64,000 bases of DNA from Epiperipatus broadwayi (taxonomy: Eukaryota; Onychophora; Udeonychophora; Euonychophora; Peripatidae): contig JAQFVV010000030.1 in assembly GCA_028023455.1 (NCBI GenBank), forward strand, positions 9,266,876-9,330,875. The letters run 5' to 3'. The position numbers and the translations under genes are program-made. This document shows, piece after piece, positions 48,072 through 61,102 of the stretch. Position 1 is the stretch's first letter, and each line of letters opens with the position of its first letter. A model generated the notes under the pieces. It saw only the letters and a program-made list of their open reading frames with translations, did no database searches and was not told the origin of the DNA.

Positions 48072-48990
48072 AATAAATATCACTTTTTTTAATCTTTTCT
48101 AGAAAAATGCAGGAAGGCTTAAAAATGACTTGTTTCCTTTTTTTTAGTTTATTTCTAATAAACAGTTTAGTAAGATTTACAAATTACAGCTTCACTTTTT
48201 TGTCTTGCAGCAAAACCAACCACAATAAATGTTTTAAAAAATATTAATGAAAATTGTGGTTTTTTACATTTTATTTTTAAATATGTATATATTAATACAT
48301 TTATTATATTTCTTATTATTTTTCAGATGTGTCTGGGTGTTCAGATTAAATTTAAAATGTTATTTCTAAAAAATTGTAATTCATTCTAAAATAATAAAAT
48401 GTAGTTAATGAGATTTCTAATGAGTATTTAATATTTGTCTGAAATTTGTGGTGAAGATATTTTACTTGTAATTATATGTTTAACTATTAACAAATATTTT
48501 TAGAAAAATTTCAATTTTATTTAAATATTTTTAAATACATTCAACTGTTAATAATAATAAACAAGTTAGTACACAATACTACATTCTGAGTGGAATTATT
48601 CTCCTCTCTTCTTCAAACGTTGTTGGCTTGATCAGTAATAGCACTAAATGGAAATCCAATTGGTCGACTGATATAGCTAAAGTAAAAAATTCCTGTACAA
48701 ATGTAATTTAGAAGAAATTTTTTTTAATGTTTTTGAGCTCATATTTTGAATTCATTCCCAAAGAGAATTACTCAAAAAGAAGATAAAGCTCTATCAGGAA
48801 AAAGAATAAATGATCAAAGATTTTTCAAATATCAAACTTTGCATTCCATTTGTAATATAGATCATCTGCTAAAAAATAAACTTGAACATTTCATGAGTTT
48901 TTCAATCAATAAGAAAATCATTTTCTAAATTACATAGAAAAATATAAAAGATCAAAACATGTAAATCTACATGGGAATATTTAACCTCAT
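48072..48990. other. AT-rich stretch, nothing recognised
   Basis: No supported feature. Confidence 0.5.
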
Positions 48991-49270
48991 CCATCATCAT
49001 CATCAACCATTATCAATCAACTGCAGAATGAAGATCTCTCCAAGTTCAATTCTTCTTCTCTGATCTTTAGTTTCTCTTTTCCACATCACCCCTGCACACT
49101 TTTTTATTTCATCCATCCATCTGTGTGAATATGGTCTCTTTCTGGGTCTTTTACAATTTCTTGGAATCCAGTTTAAGATTTCAATTGTCCATCAATATAT
49201 TATTATCTTTTCTAGTAATATGTCCAGCCCAACTCCACTTCAGTCTTTTAATTTTTTCAATGACGTCAAT
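48991..49270 (-). mobile_element. RTE-type LINE 3' fragment
   Basis: The minus strand matches the last ~280 bases of the element at 2066-5284, ending in the TGATGATGATGATGG tail at 48991. It shows the CTGCAGAATGAAGATCTC and CTTTCTGGGTCTTTTAC blocks in reverse sense. It is strongly 5'-truncated and non-coding. Confidence 0.8.
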
Positions 49271-50150
49271 TACTATACCAAATAATGTGACAATACATCA
49301 GTTAAAAATTTTAGTACTAATCACTTAACAGATGCTAAAACTTTTGTTTTTAAATAAGGTTTAAACTTTTATATTACCCATCTAATTGTCCTTTATTAGG
49401 TATAATGGTAGCAGTTGAGGAAATTATTCAAAAATTATTATTTTCCTAAAGATTTGTGATGATGGTATGTTAATTGTATTTATATATTGAACTATTTCCA
49501 TCATCTAATATTAAGTATTGAATGTCTTTAGAAAAATTTAACTTTATTAAAAATTTTCAATTACATTCAACTGTTAGTAATAGCACACAGATTAGTATAA
49601 GCACAATGTTTTGAGAGGTATTATTCTTCTCTGTTCTTCATGTGTTGCTGGTCTGACCAGTGAGAGTACTAGCATGGGAATAAAACTTGGACCCTTAGAT
49701 TCTGGAATACTGAATTTCCAAAGGCAACAGTCAATAAAAATTTCATATATTTATCTTATAAAAAGCAGCAGAAGTATAATGGAGAATAAAAAGAACATTG
49801 AGAAACATCAATAACCAAATTAAACTATTATTTATGTTGAAATGGAAATTATTATATCTCTTAACTAAATAAATTTATTATCATCCTTCCCTCTAACAAA
49901 GGCAGTGTTATAGTTATAAAAGATATTATTAATTATGACAGAAATCAGGAAAACAGGAATTCCTTGAAGCAAGTTAACATAAAAGTGGTAAAATCTTATA
50001 CCAACAACAAAAATAATGCAAGCATTATTCAGAAAACAAAACATGTATATCACTTATTGAAAAAAAAAAAACACATGTCAGCAAAATTTCACATCTCTAT
50101 GACTTATCAGAAATTCATTAAGACCACTTTCCATTAAGATCTACCATTAA
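49271..50150. other. AT-rich stretch, nothing recognised
   Basis: No supported gene. Short frames are of unknown origin and probably chance. Confidence 0.45.
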
Positions 50151-50570
50151 CATTAGAAATTTCACCAAATCAATATTTTTAAACATTAATTCTTATTAAG
50201 TGCATGATTAGCACATAAATATATATAATACTATGCATCTTGAGTGCTTAATTTTGCCATGAAAGGATCTCTACAAATCTTATCATAAAATTATTACTTT
50301 ATAAAGATAAGATCAGCCATCTTAATGTCAACCTACTTTCTAATTGTATAGGCAAATCTAAAGCATTTTGATTTGAGGGTGTGAAGCTAGTAAGTTCTTC
50401 ACTAATTAAGTCCACTATCTCATTTAGAAATGAACATTCACAAAATCTTTTGATTTACATTGAGTTAATATTTTGATCTTATAATAAAAATATTTTGAAT
50501 CAATTTAAAGTTGTAAACATTAATTCTTATTAAGTGCATGGTTAGCACATAAATACATATAAGACTTTAA
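50150..50570. repeat. Tandem repeat family C, ~330-bp unit
   Basis: TTAATTCTTATTAAGTGCAT recurs at about 50186 and 50518. The text between, including AAAGCATTTTGATTTGAGGG, aligns with 56450-56580. One unit plus the start of a second is present. No frame is shared. Confidence 0.55.
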
Positions 50571-51290
50571 TCTTAATACTATTTATAAAAACATTCTTTT
50601 TAATATTCATAATCTTTTAGTATATATGACACAATTATTTGTTAGGAATTCTAAATACTTTGAACAATTAATGAAGAACATAAAAAAATAAAAAGTTGAT
50701 CTATTTATAAGCTTTGATTATCCACTAGATATCATCAAGAAAACCTTAAACAGACAAAAAATGAAACTAAAAACAATTATAGATAAAGTAGGGTATCCAT
50801 ATATATCAGTGGTAGCAGATAAATTAAAACTTTTCAAAACTACAGCATACTCCAAAGTACCTATGAAAATATCATGTTAAAGTGAAATCAGCTACTTCAT
50901 CAAAAATGATTAAAAGAGCATATAATAATGATTAGAGAGAGAAAACAGATATGTCAAATGTAGCAAACCATGTATGTATCATTGAACATATATTTGATTG
51001 AGAAAAGTAAACCTATAAGCCATATCTGATCATCAATCATTATTCTTATTATTAAAAAAAATTGAAAAAAATTATACCTCATAGATAAATAAGTTAGAGT
51101 ATTAAATTTAATTTCATATTCATGATTTTTACAATCAATGATTTGATTTCCAAATTAGATAGGTTAGAAATACCTGAAAAAGAGCAGACAATAAACTCAT
51201 TCAAAATGTACCTCATTACTAACAATAAAATGCATTTGAAAAGTTTAAATAAAGTTTGATATTTTCTAAAAAGCATTTAACAATTGTTCT
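50571..51290. other. AT-rich stretch, nothing recognised
   Basis: No supported feature. Confidence 0.45.
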
Positions 51291-52150
51291 CATGCTCTAA
51301 AAATACCAAATTTATATTGGGGTCTGTTTTGGTTTCTTTATATATGTATTTGTGCTGCATTAATCTAGTAGCATTGTTGTTATGAGACTCACCATAATAA
51401 AATATTTTGCAAGTTGGTTCATTGCAGCTAATTTTATAAAGTATTTGGAGAGCTTGGTCTGGATGTAACTTTATCTTTAGTATTGTTCAATATTTAGTTG
51501 AGATTGTGAAGGGAGAGAGGTCATGAAACTAATGTTGAATTCTTTTGAACAGATTTTCTTCAGCTTTTCAGATGTGCCTGGTGTGGAAAGAAGGCTAATA
51601 CATGCAATAATGTTGTTGTTGTTCTGGTGCCTGGTATTTAGAATGGAGTAGGATTTTTCTATGGGTTTCATTTAATGTATTATGGTCATATTCTGAACTG
51701 ACTAGGTTTTTTACATAGTCTTCTATGCTGTCTCTGATATCTGCCTCAAACTTGCAGTTTCTGTACACAAAATTCTTAAAACCAGGATGCAGGTGAATCA
51801 CACTGCAAATATTGAGACGTTTAATGATGATTTTGTAGTTTATTTTTACATTGGAATGTTGGATGTACATGTTCAAGAATTTTATACTATTTAGTGCTTC
51901 TTCATTTTTTTAGTGTCCAGGCTTAAGAAAACAACTGATTCAGCTCAACCCATATATCAATAATAGTTTTATTTTTGGCATAAATCAGCACATTGTCAAT
52001 GTAGTGTATATAGAGAGGTGAAATAGCTGTGGCAAATTGTCGTGATTTTATAATCTTTGCTGACAACAGAATGAATCTGTTCCCCTTATCCTCCTTTAAG
52101 CATTTGATATTGTTCAATCACAAGAATGTTTTTGATGCTTTTATGTTGTT
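51290..52150 (-). mobile_element. Penelope-like element remnant, minus copy
   Basis: Minus frames read ISPLYIHYIDNVLIYAKNK (a Y-I-D-N in place of the RT Y-V-D-D box), a segment LHPGFKNFVYRNCKFEADI, and KISCNEPTCKIFYYGESH followed by RLMQHKY. The C-x-P-x-C...Y-x-G-E-S...R...H order resembles the zinc-binding and GIY-YIG part of some PLEs. A plus-strand copy at 52365-53800 shares these blocks. Assignment to PLE is tentative. Confidence 0.45.
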
Positions 52151-52364
52151 AGATCAATCATACTTGTCTTTGTTCTGACCAAATTTTCTCTGTAGAAAAT
52201 ATCAAACAATGATTGTGTCCCAAAGTTCGTTGCTGGAAATTGGAAGAATGCATGCTTAGAAACAATCACTGATATAAAGGCCAGCTATAAAAACAAACCT
52301 CAACAGAAGGATGTGACGCCTCCATCCAACTAAACTGGAACAAAAACAATTATTCTAACAACAT

Positions 52365-53800
52365 TATGCATAAAAAACATTCTTGCAACTGAACAACATC
52401 AAATGCTTAAAGGAGGATGTTAGCGGACAAATTACAAAATTAAAATGTAAACATTGGGAAACATATAACTTATAAAAAGAAAAAGGCAAATTTAATAAAT
52501 CAATATTAAGACATTATCAAAGTAAAACAATAAATTTGAGTATAGAAGGATTTATCCAACAACTGCTATCCCCTGAAGAATATTTACAGATGAAAACATG
52601 TATAAAGCAAATCATGCCCTCAGACTGTTAATAGAGATGCTTACTTTTACAAAAAGGTCAAATTAATAGCCAACTGACTGATAGATCATGTAGACTTTGG
52701 TAGACTTTCTAGCAAATTTTCATTTAAATGTGCACAGCTATTAAATTTAAATATGTATAACTCCCTCCATATGCTCACCTCATTACATGTAGTGAAGCTT
52801 TATGACACAGTGTCATATCTAGTGCATAATGCATGACATATTAGTTGAATCCAGCTTTGATAAGAACAAAACCAACTTTATTGTTGATGCTTTCAAATGG
52901 TGACATCACGACCCTCTTCAATAGAAGTTTTACATAATGGAACATGGCTAGCCCACAGGACTATCACTAAGTGGCACAGTTTGTAGCATAGTATTTAACA
53001 AATATAAATTAACAATCATCACAAGACTGTTTTCCACAGCTACCTCACCTCTATATATATGCTATCAATGATGTGCTGAAGAAAAAACTATTATTGATAT
53101 ACTGGATAAACTGAATCAGTTATCTTCTTTAGTCTGAACAATAGAAAAATGAAGATACATTAAATGGAATAAAATTCTTGGACATCCAACACACAAATAA
53201 ACTACAAAAGTACCCTTAAACCCCTCAGCATTCATAGTGCAATTTACATGCATTCATAGACTTCAACTTCACACAAATGAGCTGACTTTTCTGTACATAA
53301 ACTATAAGTTATGCATGTTCGAGGCAGACAGTAGAGACAACATCAAAGTCTTAGTCAATATAGGATATGATCATACATAATACATTAAATAAAACACAAA
53401 AAAATCTATTCCACTCTAAACACTAAGCCCATAAACAACAACAACACTACTGCATAGATCAGTCTTCCTTCCATATCAGACACATCTAAACAGCTGAAGA
53501 AAATCACTCAAATGAATTCAACATTAATTTCATGACCTGCTTCCCAATCTCAACTGAATGTTGAACAATACCAAAGACAAGTTACCTCTGGACCAGGCTC
53601 CCCAAATAATTTATAAAATTTAGCTGCAATGAACCAACTTGCAAAGCAATTTACTGTGGTGAATCTTGTGCCAACGGCATTACTAGATTAGCAAGTCACA
53701 AATACAATTGCAACAAAACAGATCCCCAGCATAAAGTTGGTATTTTTAGAGCATAAGAACAACTTGTGCAACAATTTTTCTCCACTTAATATCAAAGTCA
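52365..53800 (+). mobile_element. Penelope-like element remnant, plus copy
   Basis: It begins with the same ATCAAATGCTTAAAGGAGGA block that ends the minus copy, extends through a degraded RT region near 53050 (TSPLYIC...), and ends with FSCNEPTCKAIYCGES and GITRLASHKYN near 53620-53710. About 590 bp of internal sequence (52425-53010) is absent from the minus copy. Stops and shifts are frequent. Confidence 0.45.
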
Positions 53801-54225
53801 TTTCTGCTGAGTGCAATGATAGAAAGAGAAAAAAAAAGTGAGGTTTATCACAAATAACACACATGTGACAAACAAAGGATTCACAATTTGCATTATCATG
53901 AAGGTAGTATATTTAAATTTATTGATTTGCATATTAATTAATTTGTAACTTTTCTTTTCTATACAACCCTATTAGTGCTATGTATATGAGCAGTCTGATT
54001 GAAAGCAGTGTTAAGCTGTAAATCCTTAAAAGTATCATATGCTTATAATCTTTCTGGCATAGAGGACCATCACTATATATGAGTTAGAAATTATTAAATA
54101 TTTAATCTCCTATGTATGTTTTAAATTTAGTAAAATCCTTAAATGTTTTAAAATCTTCTTTTTTCATATGCCTGGATAAAAACATTATAGATATATTTAT
54201 ATAGATTTATATATATAGAAATATA
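53801..54225. other. AT-rich stretch, nothing recognised
   Basis: No supported feature. Confidence 0.45.
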
Positions 54226-55308
54226 AATATGAATACACCATTATGCTTTGGATTTATAGATTATAAAAAGGCATTTGATTCTATAAACATTTCTTTAGTC
54301 ATTAAAGCATTGAATCATCAAGGTATAAATTCAGGATATTGTTATATTTTAAAGAATATTTATAGAAGTGCAACACCAACAACTAGATCACATAATGATA
54401 CTAGGAAAATTAACAGTGAGAAAGGTATAAGACACGGTGACTCCATATCTCCAAATCTTTTACAACAGTGCTGCAAGTATTTTGTAGATTAAAATGGAAA
54501 GCTAAAGGAGTGAAAGTAAATGGAGATTATTTAAGTCATTTAGATTTTTCAGATGATGTAGTTGTTTTTGCAAAGAATGCTTTAGAGCTACAGGAAATGT
54601 GCAGGAGTTATCAGATGAAAGTAAAAAAGTAGGACTAAAGATAAATGTTAAAAAGACTAAAATAGTTTAATGGATTTTTTCAAAATATAAAAATAAAGAT
54701 TGATTATGATGAGTTAGAAGAAGTTAACATCAGATACAAATACTTTGGTAAGATTATTAACTCAGATGGAAACATAATAGATAAAATTAATCATAGAACT
54801 AAACTTGGTTGCTCCGAGTACTTTTGGTAGAAATAACTTGATATTAAAAGAAAATATGTCTACATGTTTAAAAAGGAAGGTTTTTAATAAATGTGTTTTA
54901 TCAGTTCTTATTTATGGATCTGAGACTTGGATACTTAATAGAAGAGTAATATAGAGATTTCACACCACTCAAAGAAGTATGGAGAATGCATGTTAGGAAT
55001 AACAAAAAGAGATTGAAAATACAATATATAGGTAAGAGAACAAACAGGTGTTACTGTACTCATTGAAAAAATTAAAAGACTGGAGTTGGGATGAACATAT
55101 TGCTAGAAGAGATGATAATAGATAGACAATTAAAATCTTAAACTGTATTCCAAGTGATTGTAAAAGACCCAGAAAGAGACCACATGTGAGATGGATGGAT
55201 GAAATAAGAAAGTGTGCAGGGGTGGTGTGGAGAAGAAAAGCTAAAGATTGGAGAAGATGGATTGAACTTGGAGAGACCTTCATTCTGCAGTGGATTGATA
55301 ATGGATGA
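54226..55308 (+). mobile_element. RTE-type LINE, 5'-truncated copy
   Basis: It matches 4185-5272 of the first RTE copy. The frame 54229-54492 reads LCFGFIDYKKAFDSI, KALNHQGINSGYC and an intact KGIRHGDSISP block, and then shifts. Later pieces include LDFSDDVVVF (the catalytic box, both aspartates kept), YGSETW and RWMDEIRKCAGV. It ends at GGATTGATAATGGATGATA with only a very short tail. The endonuclease is missing, so it is dead on arrival. Confidence 0.85.
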
Positions 55309-56330
55309 TACATATATAGAAAATATAATAATTTCTATTTTAATAAGAAATGATTAATAATTATTTTAATTTATTTAAAGTGATTAATGTAAATACTATT
55401 TGCTGAAAATTAGATAGATTACAAAGTAAATCGGGTAATATGTAAAAGTAAAGATAGTACCATTTTTATTGCTTTAAAATATTTTCAACTTGGGTAAATT
55501 TAGAAATTCTTTATAAAATTTTAATTAGACAAATCAGAATCTAAATTATAAATTGCAAAGTTTAAAAAATAGCTCGTTTTTTTTCAAACCGATTTTTTTT
55601 TTTTAACTTCATAAAATTTTAAAACTTATTTTATTTTTATACAAAACTTTGAATCACCAGTTTATAAGAATTAAAATAATTTTGTTTCGTAGATATTAAT
55701 GAAGTAACAAATAAAGAAATTTGTAATACGAAACTAATTTTATTTGTCACTAAACACAGTATTTAAGAGAGCAAGGCAAAATCTGTGGTGATTAAAAATA
55801 AATTATTTGACTATATAAATTAATGTTTTAATTATTTTTTTAAAAAAAAAACAACAGTAATTATTAAAAACTATTGAATCTTTTTTAAATACTTCAGAGT
55901 TAGTAATTATAAAAAAACCTTTATTAAAATAAGACCAGTGCTCCATTTGAATTCCATGTCCTTAATTTTGAGTAATCAGTGATTAGCAGATTCATTTAAA
56001 TCCTTATTCTCTCACTAGTTTCTACATTCTGCCTTTATTAATAAGACTCAGAATTTGATGTTGGGAGGAATACAGTTATGCATCCAGAACTAATTTTAAT
56101 TCCATTTTACCTGAGAAGCTAAAAGCCTGAAATTAATATCATTTGAAAGTTTTTAAATCCAAATCAATCTACTTGAACAGTTAAATACATCCAATTCAGT
56201 CAACTATATATTTTAATAAGTGCTTTTTTATTAACTGTCAGTACTTTATTCTGCTGAAAGAGAATATTAATAATGTTCCAACTCTTATAGTATGACAATT
56301 AGATTCACATTCCATTGTAATATTATAAAG
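55309..56330. other. AT-rich stretch, nothing recognised
   Basis: No supported feature. Confidence 0.45.
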
Positions 56331-56760
56331 TTATAATTATTTATTAAGTGCACAGGAAGTATATGTAAATACTTTTAAGACAGGCTTTAACCTATATCTA
56401 ATAGCCTTGAAATTTATAACAGTCAAGCAATATCTTTATTTTACCAATAGAGGGACTTCTCAAACCACAACACAAGATAATGACTTTTATAAAAATAAAA
56501 GTGGCTATCTTATCTTTAACCTAACTTTTCACTTATAAAGGCCAATCTGAAGCACTTTGATTTGGGGATGTGAAGCTGTTGTTCTTTCAACTGTTTAAGT
56601 TTCCTATTTTGTATACAAATTAACATTCATGAAATCTTGCGATTTATGAGATAATGTTACGATCTTTATACTGGAAATATACAAACTATTGTAAAGTTGT
56701 AATTATTTATTAAGTGCACAGGAAGTATACATAAATACTTTTAAAACAGACTTTAACCTG
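56331..56760. repeat. Tandem repeat family C, ~367-bp unit
   Basis: ATTATTTATTAAGTGCACAG followed by GAAGTATA recurs at about 56336 and 56703. The text between matches family C at 50150-50570, for example AAGCACTTTGATTTGGGGA and GTGAAGCT. Function unknown. Confidence 0.6.
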
Positions 56761-58753
56761 TGGTAAGCTTGAATAATCAGTGGTTTCTTGCCTTTTTCCT
56801 GTATTCATGAGGCAAATTTGGAAGAAATGCATTTCAGTAATCACTTCTAACTCCATTTTACCTGTCATTAAGATAAAAAACCTGAAATTGAGATGAGGGT
56901 TGGACTTAATGCATATAGTAATCAACTGATTACTTAAATTTGCAGTAGATGGCACTAGAATTAAGTGGTGTTCTCATCATATATTAATGAGCTGAAAACT
57001 AAGTGATTTGTTACTATTAATATTCCTTGACAAAGAAATAAGATTTCAACAGTAATGAAAACTGAAGATATCTGTAAGATTCAGATCTATGTAATATTCA
57101 TTCCAACTTTGGATTCCAATCATTATTGATAAAAACAAAAGCCAGAAACTAGTGTGAGAATGAGAATTTAAATACATATAACAATTGCTGATTTCCTAAA
57201 CTTATAGTAAATATCACTAGAATTGAATGTTGTTCATCTCACATTGTGTGAGTTGAAGAATTAAATAAATTCTAATTATTAATACTTTTATTACATAAAT
57301 TTACAATCTGATCATGATTTTGGTGAAATTCACTGAAAGTGCAGTCAACTGATTCTATATCATAAAGGAAAGGTAAAACCTTTTCATTATGCAGTTGTTC
57401 AAATATTTTGCATATAATAAAGATTACTTTTTGTGTTTTCTTTTTATACTTTGAGGCCAAGTATTAAAAACACCCAAACACATCATCAATATCATGTTCT
57501 GAGTTTTAACAGCAATATCAATAAAAAGTAATCTAGTATATATAATTATGTGTATATCTAATTTAATTCAATTTAAATGTGCTATATTTTTATATGCATT
57601 TATTTGACTTTATCTTTACATAAATATATTCATGATAATTAATATTCATTTATTAGGCTAGAGATAGTTTTATTATTATCATTAGGCCTATCATTTAATT
57701 TAAACTTTTATTAAAAATTAATACATATATTTTTATCAAATATAACCACAATATAAGATATGCTAATAAAATTTTTATTTTACTTTACAGACTTCAAGTC
57801 TATTGATAAATCGAACTTGAAATGGATAAATGCCAAATGAAGCTGGTGAAAACATGCTAGAGAATATTTTCTGAGTAAACCAGAGTCACTAAAAATGAAT
57901 TTTGGGAGCATTTTTCATTTTTCAAATGCTTTTACTCATATGCAATGAATATATATGTATATTGCAATGGTATAAAAAAAGGGGTGACATAGGGTGGTTC
58001 AAATATCATTATCTTATTGAATAAATAACAACTATATGAATCATAGAATAAGAATCAGTATAGAACAAAAAATATAAGTTGTTATATTAATAACTATAAT
58101 TTTTGTCACCAGCATTAAACAAGAATAATCAACACTCATATTTTGTGTTTTAATTTAAAAAGTTACATTAAAAATAGGTTAATTATCTAGTCTCTGGCGA
58201 CATTAGTCAAATTATAACCCAATCACCAGGATCCACATATTTAAAGACTAAATTATCTATCAAGCAGAATAAATGGGATCCTGATACATGCAGATAATCA
58301 TCAATACTTGTGGTCAACTGGCATTTTAAGTATACTGTCTATCAATAAAATAATTGTCATAAGGTGAATGGACTGTAAAGTTGACTTTTACCTTTCCACC
58401 ATCCAAAAAATTATCTAGATGTCCAAACATAAACATATATCCCTATATCTATATAAACTAATCCTTATTGCTTATTACTAGCTTGGGATGCAACAATCCA
58501 AGGAATTGTGACAAGAAAAAAAAAACAAATATATATAAATAATACTTCAAATACATTTTAATATTAAAAAACTTCACTGGAATAGTACAATGATAGATAA
58601 ATGTACTAATTAGAAATAATAACAATAAATATAAAATTAAAGACCTCTTATATACTCTACATACAAATAAATAATTCTGATTTGACTCACAGATTGAAAA
58701 ATAATAAACTATACAGGTAGCATTATGTCTATTATTTCCAAATTTACAAATAT

Positions 58754-58788
<35 letters not shown>

Positions 58789-58877
58789 TTACTTAAAGCT
58801 ATATTAAGGGGGTTCAAAATACTTTTAATTATATATAGCTTAAGTATATATACTATACTTATATTTAAATATTATAT
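56761..58877. other. AT-rich stretch, nothing recognised
   Basis: No supported gene. An (AT)n-(TG)n microsatellite lies at about 58755-58788. Confidence 0.45.
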
Positions 58878-59300
58878 ATTCAGTCTTTATTCTGTCCATC
58901 CCTCTTCTGCATATTTAAATAGACATATTAAGGTTCTACATCTGAAGAGTCAGAGTGACTTAAGGTCAATGTGAATATGACAATAATATTGGCATCAACA
59001 ACTGCTTTGAGCACTCGATCATCAGATTTTCAATGATATGGATTGCTGTAGAAAAGTAAAGAAGATTGAAGCCTCCCCTTAAAGTTTGTAGATTCACCAT
59101 CTTAATATAAACTGATCACTGATTATATATGTGCGGGAGATGATGATCTGAATGATGTAATGAGTACTGGTTCAGCACAAAATACGTATATTGAAGATCA
59201 TTTAACTTTTTCACATGTATGTGGTCATGTGTATTGGTTATATAAGATAGAGTGGATGAGTGAAAGGAGCATGAAAATCTGTGTAACCTCTTTAATTACA
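58878..59300 (+). repeat. Family B repeat unit
   Basis: A plus-strand unit with all major blocks, about 54 kb from the main family B group. The ribozyme region at about 59141-59198 is damaged: GTAATGA replaces CTGATGA and the second box reads AAAA after a C. The ATACGTAT stem III and outer GATCAT pairing survive. Confidence 0.7.
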
Positions 59301-59905
59301 TATATGCACACATGTGCATGTCTAAGAATATAAAATATTCTACTTACTGACAATAAAAACCATTCTATTATAATACATAAATGCATGTTTATGCATAGGT
59401 AAGCACTCACATTGAACATTAGAATATACAAATAATATTCCATTTGTTAATATATGCCAATATTATTCTATCATTAAATAACAAACATATACATAATGAG
59501 TATGCATACCTGGGCTTACTTCAATTAAAACAAAATATTTTGATCACTAATCCTAATTACTTTCATCTAATAACAAGTTATATCTTTTAAAATGTTAAAT
59601 AAAAGTTTTTGTTTTTTTTTTAAAAAAAAAGTAGTTCTTTGAAAATCCTGTATAAGATTTTTTCTTCTGATTACTCAATTATAAACGTCTTTGAAAGTTT
59701 TTCTAGAAAGTTCTTTTGTTTCTATCTTTAAGATACTTTCTCAAATTTATTTCCATCAGTCAAATGCTCTAATTTAATTCAAAAATATTTATTCTTATTC
59801 ATTGTAGCCAAGTTAAATATGTTCTTACAAGCATTAAATAAAGTTAGACTTTGTTAACTGCAAAATTAATGATTGAATATGGTATTATCAATATATATAT
59901 AAAAT
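59301..59905. other. AT-rich stretch before LINE tandem
   Basis: No supported feature. Confidence 0.45.
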
Positions 59906-61102
59906 CACTAGATGGAGAATTTTTATTGGGAGATATTAAGTTAAGTGTGGTGAATAGATATAGTTATTTGGGAATTATTTTAAGTAATCAGAAAAATTAT
60001 TTGGATGAATGGGAGAAAAAATTGATAAATGAAGCAAAGAAAAGAAAGGGATTGATAAAGAAATTAACAGTATTTTCATATAATAAATATGATGTAGCTA
60101 GAATTATATGGAAAGGAGTTGCAGTAGCAGGGTTAACATATGGTAATGATGCATTATATGTTAGTAAAAAGATATTAGATTATTTAGAAAAAGCTCAAAG
60201 GGAAGTAGGAAGACATGCATTGGATGCAGAAGTATGGACAGCAAGGGAGGCAATTCAAGGAGAAATGGGATGGTCAAGTTTTCATATGAGAGATGCAAAA
60301 AGTAAAATGAAAATGTTTGGTAGATTGCAGTTTATGGATAATAAAAGAATAGCTAAAATAGTATTTAATTGGGTTATGAGTAAAGGGCAGGTAACAAGAT
60401 GGGTGAGAAAGGTAATGCGCTATGCAAAAGATTTGGATAAAGAATTTATATCAGTATATTTGTACAAAAGATGGGATGATTGTGTTAAGAGGATTATTGA
60501 GTGTTATAGTAGTAAGGAATGGGATAAAAGAATAAATTTATTAATAAAGACTAGGGAGTTTGAGAGATGAAGAAATAGTATGGAGAGTAAAAAGAGTTTA
60601 AATATATATAGAAATAAACAGAATATTAGGTGTGAGTTAATTTATGATAATAGTAAGGAAAGTAGTTTATTGTTTAAGGCTCAAATGGGATCTTTAGCTA
60701 CAAAAGAATATACATGTAAATGGAAAAATATGGGTGATTTATTTTGTAAATTATGTAAGGAAGGAATTGAAAATATTAGGCATTTGTTAATTGAATGTAA
60801 ATGTTTGAAAACAGAAAGGGTACATATAATGAAGTTGTGGAAAAATAAATATGAAAAGAGTGATTATATAGAAAGTGAATTATTGGTTTTTATGCTGGGT
60901 TTGGGAAAAGATAAGGGGGATTTAGATATAAAGGTTATAGAGTTGACAAAAATTATGTTGTGGAAATGGGATAGAGCAGATTATGGGTAAATTTAGAGTG
61001 GGGAATGTAAAAGAAAGTGGCTAACAGGTTTATCTGGGCATAATTGCTGAGATATTCTTGACTTCGTTTAAGGAGAAGCCATAATACATCACATCACATC
61101 AG
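59906..61102 (+). mobile_element. LINE copy 1 of tandem, 5'-truncated after the RT box
   Basis: Nearly identical to 61750-62940 of copy 2. It starts just downstream of where the catalytic box would be and ends in a CATCACATCACATCA tail. It was probably truncated during target-primed insertion. Confidence 0.85.
59912..60990 (+). pseudogene. LINE ORF C-terminal part, one stop
   Basis: It reads FLLGDIKLSVVNRYSYLGII through RWDDCVKRIIEC to a TGA at 60568-60570, where copy 2 has TGG. The same frame then continues to TAA at 60988-60990. A Cys-His knuckle CKLCKEGIENIRHLLIEC lies near 60751-60804; such knuckles end many LINE proteins and bind nucleic acid. Without that single stop the fragment would be open, so this copy looks young. 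The clade is not certain. Confidence 0.8.

Noticed and set aside
50150-56760. CRISPR-like or satellite array
   Set aside because: The repeats are hundreds of bases long, few in number and diverged, in a eukaryotic setting; not CRISPR.
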